Positions 60,001 through 64,000 of a stretch of DNA of 64,000 nt are shown here, in pieces. Source of the stretch: Alviniconcha marisindica. Its lineage: Eukaryota > Mollusca > Gastropoda > Provannidae. How positions within the stretch are numbered: the first letter of the stretch is position 1; each line of letters begins with the position of its first letter. Under the pieces are notes generated by a model, which had not been told where the DNA came from, did not search any database, and saw only the letters and a program-made list of their open reading frames with translations. The stretch is from NCBI GenBank assembly GCA_018857735.1, contig JABMCL010001376.1:372501-436500 (forward strand). Direction: 5' to 3'. Position numbers and translations under genes: made by a program.

Positions 60001-62431
60001 TGCATCATTTTGGCTTTGTAATGTGCGTTAATTCTAGGTTAAACTGTACGCATATTTCGTGCCATTGACGCAAAATACGTAATGTTTCGCGTCGGTTGAC
60101 GCAAATCTCTAAAAGGCAGTGCGACCCCTGAGAAGAGAGGGGGATGCTGCTAGATGAGAGGGGAATACTGGTGGAGACGTAGCTCTAGGTGAACTTGATC
60201 ATTAAAGCAATTAATGTTTTGACAGAAACACAGCTGGTGATTTTTAACTTGCCAGGGCAAAAACATGATACTAACTCTTTGTAATGAGCAAACAACCCTG
60301 CCAAAACTTCATATATATAAATGTGAAAAATGTTAAACTTTTGCCTTGTGTTAAGTTATTGGCAGTAGTCTTCTTCTTCTCGACCACCAACTGTACTCAG
60401 TGTGTTTTAAAGTGTGTGGTACTGTGATTTTCTGGAGAGCACCAGTGGCTCAGTACCTCCGTCTTCAGCCCTCTAGGTTTTCTATTGGGGTTACCTCACC
60501 CTTAGCTCCTGGCCCCTTCATCCTGCCCTGGGAGCACAGGGGGGATTGTTTTCCGGGGATCCCACCCCATAGCTAGGGCCCATGTTTGCTGATGATCCCG
60601 TCAGTGGACACCTGAGGCATTGTTTAGGTGTAGCAGGGCCACCTGCTACCCCACCCTGTCCTGGTAAGAGCACCGCCAGTTTGGCCCATGACTGCTTATT
60701 CATCCGGCAAGCTGGCTTATTTCACAGCTAACCCTCAATATCTGGCGGTCTTCCCACTGTCCACCACCTGTGGACACGCCTGGTTGGGGATGGTCGTCCC
60801 ATCACTAAATTGGAAGTTTACCTGTCCAGGATTGGCAGTAGTCTTATTGAGTTTACCCCTTCATGCCAGTTGTGACCGTGACCTCATTTCAGTAGAGTTT
60901 ACCCCTTCATGCCAGTTGCGACCATGACCTCATTTCAGTAGCCTTCGTGTTTTACTTCATCCTGAGGTGATCCTTAGCAGTTGACAGGACATTAAAATCT
61001 AATTACTAAGTAATAACATGTGGGTTCAAATTACTTGAATATCAAGTAAAAAAAAGTTCCTTTGAATGTACATTGCTTCAGCATTTGCTCATCTTGTTCC
61101 AGGTTGAGGGCATCCAGGTTCAGGGAGGCACTGGGGGTATCAGACTGGCTGCTGAGTTCTGCAAACGGAATTTGGGTGCTGATGTTGTGTACGTCTCCAA
61201 GCCTACCTGGGGTAAGTGCATGCCCTTTTTCCTCCTTCTCCCAAATCGGTATGCTGCTCCTGTTGACAGCACTTTCACTGTTTTTTTAAATTATCAGCCT
61301 TGGCCAAAGCTATTGTCAGACACATCAGAAGCATTTTGACTTGATTTAAATAAATTGCAACATTTTGCTAGTTTTAGCATAGACTGTTCCCCGCAGTGAC
61401 TATTATGCACTCCTGTTACTGCAAAGAGTAGCACAGTGTCTGTTGGTTGAATTATAAACTGAAACATGCAGAACAGTCATTTTATGGACTAAAGAAGCGC
61501 CATTTATCAGCAGTTGTATTTTTGTTGATGTAATTGTAATGGTTTGTTTTCAAATCCAGCCATGATTGTAGGTACACATATCGGTGAACCTTTGAGTTCC
61601 AAAAGCTGTCTTTAACTAACTTGTGGCTTTGTTTCTATTCATGACACAAGCATAGTGTTTGACATGCTTGATATTTTCATATGAGATTGTATACTAAGTT
61701 ACCTGATAAAACATGGACTGAGTGATGCCAGGATAAATGTTATCTTCAAAAACAAAGAATTAAAAACAAAAATTGTTTACAAGTCCCTAATCAATCATTT
61801 GGATGCAATTGAGTACCCTTGAGTTGAATTTAAATATGAAGAACGCCTCTGCATGTTTTGTTTGGTGGGGACACCCATCACTTAGAAAGGTGTATCAATT
61901 TGCTTTTAAAAATTCTTGACTGTTTCTGTATTGGGTGGATAATCTCTTAGTCTTACAGTTTCTGTACTGGGCAGATAATCTCTTTTTAGTCTTTGTAAAA
62001 GAAAATAACTGTTGTCAGACTATTGCTTGGCTGAAGATTATGTCTGCACTTTGAAAAGTTTATAGAGCATGTTAGTTGAGGGGCTGGTTTGTTCATGAAC
62101 CATTTTGCTTGTTGTATATATTTACAGCTTATAAGTTCATTGTTTTTTATGTTTTCAGGCAACCACAAGCTAGTGTTCAGTCATGCTGGCTATTCCCAAG
62201 TTAAGGAGTACAGATACTGGGATGCCAAGACCAGGGGTGTTGACTTTGCAGGCTTTAAAGAAGACTTAGAGGTAATGGAAAAGTATACGCAGCTGAACTG
62301 TAGTGCTTTAGTTATGCTGTATTGTCTTGTAACAGTCTGTCACACACGTCCAGGAGTGTGCACATGTACACGCCATACACACACACACATGCACACATGC
62401 GCTCACGCACATACACACACACACACACACT

Positions 62432-62499
<68 letters not shown>

Positions 62500-62574
62500 T
62501 CTGCTGTCCCACTCCCCCTCTCTTTTCTTCTTTCTGTCTGTGCCCCCCCCCCCCCACCAGCTTTCTTTTTGCTT

Positions 62575-62634
<60 letters not shown>

Positions 62635-63894
62635 CTCTCTCTCTCTCTCTCATTTACTCAGTCTTTGTTCCTAATCTGATGTCATTGTCACAAATAAAAG
62701 CAAGGTGTATGGGAAATTTTGTCCTTTCCATTTCTTAGTTTTACCTAAAGCGTGTTGTATGTATGTTACTTAATTGAATTGCTCCTTGGAAGGTGAAGAA
62801 AGCACAGTTTCTGAACTGAATGGCATTGAAATTTTGTCCTCTTCATTTCACAGTCTTACCTAAAGTGTGTTGTGTGTTAGTTAATTGAGTTGCCCCTTAA
62901 AGTAAAAGTCCAGGTTTTTAAGTATGCAAAATGACCATCGAAATGATTGACAAATGAGTGACTAGTTTCAGATTTAATGAAATAAAAAAAATGTTTAATT
63001 GGGTTTTTAATCGATTTTATTTTCTGTAGGCTGGCCAAGACTACAGTCTCGGGTCCTCCATCAGTCACATGACTTTCCCGGAAGTGACGTCAGTCTGGGG
63101 AGTCAGTGCGGTTGCCATCTTAGATTCTTCAGTAAACTGTATGCGTGTGGTTGACAAAAAGTTAACTATGCCAGCCTGCTGTGTTGCCGCGAACTGTAAC
63201 AATTCGCAGACGACCCCAGGTATAACAATGCACGAGCTTCCGCACAATCGACCTGCAATGAGGCGAAAGTGGATTAAATTTATACAATTCAAATGAGCTG
63301 ACTTTCTTGCTGCGCTGCATCATGCCCATTTGTGTAGCGAGCACTTCAGTGAGTGCCATTTCACAAACCCTATGGAATACCACATGGGGTTTGCTTCGAA
63401 GCTGACACGATGTTCCGGTACTCTTTCAAAATCCTGCCTGACAGGCTCAAACTGATATGGCTGTATCCTTGTGGGTCTCTTGGGCAAAGTATCAGTTTTG
63501 TCTTCGGAGCTTGATTTGGCCATTTTGCAGCGACTCCCCAGAGTGACGTAGTAGGTATATGGTCACGTGATTTGGGCGTCATGGCGACGCTTTCGGTACG
63601 ACAGAAAATGCCTTTTTTCGTGCATTTATAACCCGAGCTTTAACAGAAATCATGTCAAAAATCACCCCTAACCTTGGACTTGTCCTTTAAATGATGAAGG
63701 AAGTGCAGTTTCTGAACTGAATTGAACTGAAGTGAACCGAAGTGAACTGAAGTGAACTGAATTGAAGTGAATGCGATTGTTGTTTTCAGAATGCCCCGGA
63801 GGGTGCTGTTGTCATCCTCCACGCTGTGGCGCACAACCCAACTGGCAGTGACCCCAGCATGGAGCAGTGGGAAAAGATCGCTGATGTCATACAG
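51499..63894 (+). CDS. GOT1: Aspartate aminotransferase, cytoplasmic (N-terminal half, runs off the window)
   Basis: Five exons give the first 207 residues: 51499-51610, 58556-58737, 61103-61211, 62159-62271 and 63790-63894, phases 1, 0, 1, 0, 0. This PLP enzyme interconverts aspartate/2-oxoglutarate and oxaloacetate/glutamate and supports the malate-aspartate shuttle. Signatures: [34 protein letters not shown], the glycine-rich [21 protein letters not shown] (the Trp stacking on PLP), and [12 protein letters not shown] with the substrate-binding Asn-Pro-Thr-Gly. No mitochondrial presequence is present, so this is the cytosolic isozyme. The PLP lysine and C-terminal half lie beyond the window. 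Exon 2's acceptor (TGATATCAAG) is pyrimidine-poor. Intron 1 is 6.9 kb. Confidence 0.95.
51955..52030. repeat. Poly-G tract and (TAAG)n-element fragment
   Basis: A run of G near 51956-51973 followed by TAAGTAAGTAAG and GTTCGGTGTTTTACGCCC, a truncated copy of the family at 24005-24180. 52031-52900 is AT-rich with nothing recognisable. Confidence 0.75.
53311..53368. mobile_element. 34-bp retroposon stub with 12-bp target-site duplication
   Basis: GTGTATCGTTTG at 53311-53322 is repeated exactly at 53357-53368. Between them lies (TAAG)nTAAACATGGTGCTTAACGTCC, the inverse of the element tail at ~23972-24000. This is a heavily 5'-truncated insertion of a (TTAC)n-tailed retroposon. Confidence 0.8.
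53390..53522 (+). other. CpG-rich patch with a possible short first exon
   Basis: CGAGTTGCGCGATCGC and GACTACGCGAGCGGCG stand out from the CpG-poor surroundings in GOT1 intron 1. An ATG at 53489 opens [11 protein letters not shown] and reaches a GTACGT donor at 53523. An acceptor at 54849 could continue it as [16 protein letters not shown] and stop. No homology is known to me; treat as a guess. Confidence 0.2.
54284..54350. repeat. (CA)n microsatellite
   Basis: CA run of about 66 bp in GOT1 intron 1. Confidence 0.95.
55010..55335. repeat. Two-copy ~190-bp direct duplication
   Basis: TCTGATCAATGCTGAATCTG...GATACCAGAACCATGG...TACCATCAAAGATTCG (55025-55125) is echoed by TCTGATTAATGCTGAATCAG...GATACCAGAATTATGG...TACCATCAAAGATTGG (55215-55312). 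Old, diverged. No coding signal; 55336-56490 shows nothing else recognisable. Confidence 0.75.
56530..57000 (+). mobile_element. Non-LTR retrotransposon remnant (3' end of reverse-transcriptase ORF)
   Basis: 56868-56969 reads [20 protein letters not shown] then [12 protein letters not shown], the typical C-terminal block of LINE ORF2 proteins. Upstream, out of frame, [10 protein letters not shown] at ~56608 and later residues resemble the preceding VQNSAARL region. Frameshifts and stops make it a dead copy. A (GT)n follows at once. Confidence 0.7.
57017..57085. repeat. (GT)n microsatellite
   Basis: GT run of about 68 bp directly downstream of the LINE remnant. Confidence 0.95.
57845..58235. 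repeat. ~45-bp minisatellite, about eight copies
   Basis: TCTGTCTGCCATTTGTATTG followed by GAGCTCTTCTGTCTGGTGTT repeats, ending 320 bp before GOT1 exon 2. Open frames of 124-148 codons on both strands are due to the array. 57720-57800 holds an AT-rich TTAATTAAATTAATT stretch. Confidence 0.95.
59104..60135. mobile_element. 1.02-kb TIR DNA transposon, non-autonomous
   Basis: The element spans 59109-60130 with termini CAGGGGTCG and CGACCCCTG (perfect 9-bp inverted ends, about 11 of 13 when extended), and is flanked by AGAAG at 59104-59108 and 60131-60135. Sub-terminal TTTGCGT strings recur at both ends. No transposase frame is seen. The CAGGGGTCG terminus resembles hAT ends, though hAT duplications are normally 8 bp. 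It lies in GOT1 intron 2. Confidence 0.7.
60358..60845 (-). mobile_element. Retroposon with 15-bp target-site duplication
   Basis: ATTGGCAGTAGTCTT at 60358-60372 recurs exactly at 60831-60845. The enclosed 458 bp is GC-richer than the intron and on the minus strand ends in a (GAA)-type tail, as for a retroposed element. Family not identified. A 45-bp tandem duplication (GAGTTTACCCCTTCATGCCA) follows at 60850-60945. Confidence 0.7.
62365..62655. repeat. (CA)n / (CT)n compound microsatellite
   Basis: CA, then a long CT run (62433-62496), then CA, then CT, starting about 95 bp after GOT1 exon 4. All frames here are artefacts. Confidence 0.95.
63168..63455 (+). pseudogene. THAP zinc-finger domain remnant (transposase N-terminus)
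   Basis: [12 protein letters not shown] opens a THAP C2CH motif; KWIKF supplies the conserved Trp, and HLCSEHF the final Cys-His pair. An in-frame TGA at 63294-63296 interrupts it; the same frame then stays open to the TGA at 63453-63455. No catalytic domain follows. It is a broken transposase fragment inside the Kolobok-like element, not an exon of GOT1. Confidence 0.75.
63320..63523 (-). pseudogene. Possible P2X7-like-domain protein N-terminal fragment, antisense in the element
   Basis: On the minus strand a frame begins [11 protein letters not shown] and contains RIQPYQFEP, a string I associate with the start of the P2RX7-like cysteine domain proteins abundant in invertebrate genomes. The Cys-rich part is absent. 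It overlaps the THAP remnant on the opposite strand, so only one can have been the ancestral coding strand at that spot. Weak call. Confidence 0.3.
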
Positions 63895-64000
63895 GTCTCT
63901 AAAGTCGTTTCTTGCTTGCTGATTTGGTGCACAGCTACTCACTGACCCATGCTTTTGACAGGGAAGGTGGAAAGGAACTGTATTGTGGAGCTAGTTGTAG

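Larger units (their letters stand above)
62897..63690 (+). mobile_element. Kolobok-like DNA transposon with TTAA target duplication
   Basis: TTAA at 62897-62900 and at 63687-63690 bounds a 786-bp body. Ends are inverted: TTAAAGTAAAAGTCCAGG on the left against TTAAAGGACAAGTCCAAGG read from the right. The interior carries a THAP-domain remnant. TTAA duplications plus a THAP transposase define the Kolobok superfamily. The ~790-bp size shows it is internally deleted. Confidence 0.75.
62713..63725. repeat. Two-copy ~114-bp intron duplication, second copy split by a transposon
   Basis: Copy 1 runs 62713-62827 (GAAATTTTGTCC...CACAGTTTCTGAACTGAA). Copy 2 begins at 62828, is interrupted at 62897-62900 (TTAA) and resumes at 63691 with ATGATGAAGGAAGTGCAG. 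It is followed by (GAACTGAAGT)n-like sequence to 63780. Confidence 0.85.

Overview
The window is animal nuclear DNA: genes with many short exons, GT-AG introns (one AT-AC), long AT-rich introns, abundant (CA)n/(GT)n microsatellites, several minisatellites and tRNA-derived SINEs. The protein families and the repeats (for example the (TAAG)n-tailed elements) suggest a lophotrochozoan, most likely a gastropod mollusc. The species call is inference.

Layout. 1-7.2 kb (+): the last four coding exons seen of ANKAR (ankyrin/armadillo-repeat protein), with introns full of tandem repeats. 7.2-13.9 kb: AT-rich 3' flank without convincing genes. 13.9-26.7 kb (-): a complete 17-exon glycyl-tRNA synthetase (GARS1, 733 codons plus stop) with probable dual mitochondrial/cytosolic starts and one intron with AT-AC (U12-type) signals. 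26.7-27.0 kb: a 321-bp divergent promoter with a YY1-like site. 27.0-34.0 kb (+): a complete 10-exon OSGEPL1, the mitochondrial tRNA t6A synthase. 34.8-36.1 kb: a ~32-bp satellite array. 36.2-40.3 kb and 46.8-49.9 kb (-): two tandem paralogues of a sodium-dependent glucose transporter (MFSD4B/NaGLT1-like), each with three coding exons and an identical 286-bp middle exon. 51.5 kb to the window end (+): the first five coding exons (207 codons) of cytosolic aspartate aminotransferase (GOT1), with large introns holding several transposable elements.

How the genes relate. Two genes serve tRNA function and are expressed head-to-head: GARS1 charges tRNA-Gly in cytosol and mitochondria, and OSGEPL1 makes t6A37 in mitochondrial tRNAs. 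ANKAR and OSGEPL1 are neighbours on human chromosome 2q32 (recalled), so part of this block looks like ancient microsynteny with GARS1 placed between them. The transporter pair and GOT1 are metabolic genes with no evident functional link to the rest.

Most unusual items: the AT-AC intron in GARS1; a TTAA-bounded, THAP-bearing Kolobok-like transposon in GOT1 intron 4, whose empty site is preserved in an adjacent tandem copy; a 1.02-kb TIR element with 5-bp target duplications in GOT1 intron 2; and a recurrent pattern of duplicated exon edges beside real splice sites (GARS1 exon 8, OSGEPL1 exon 6, MFSD4B-like A exon 2, perhaps ANKAR). All reading was by eye; no alignment or splice predictor was run.
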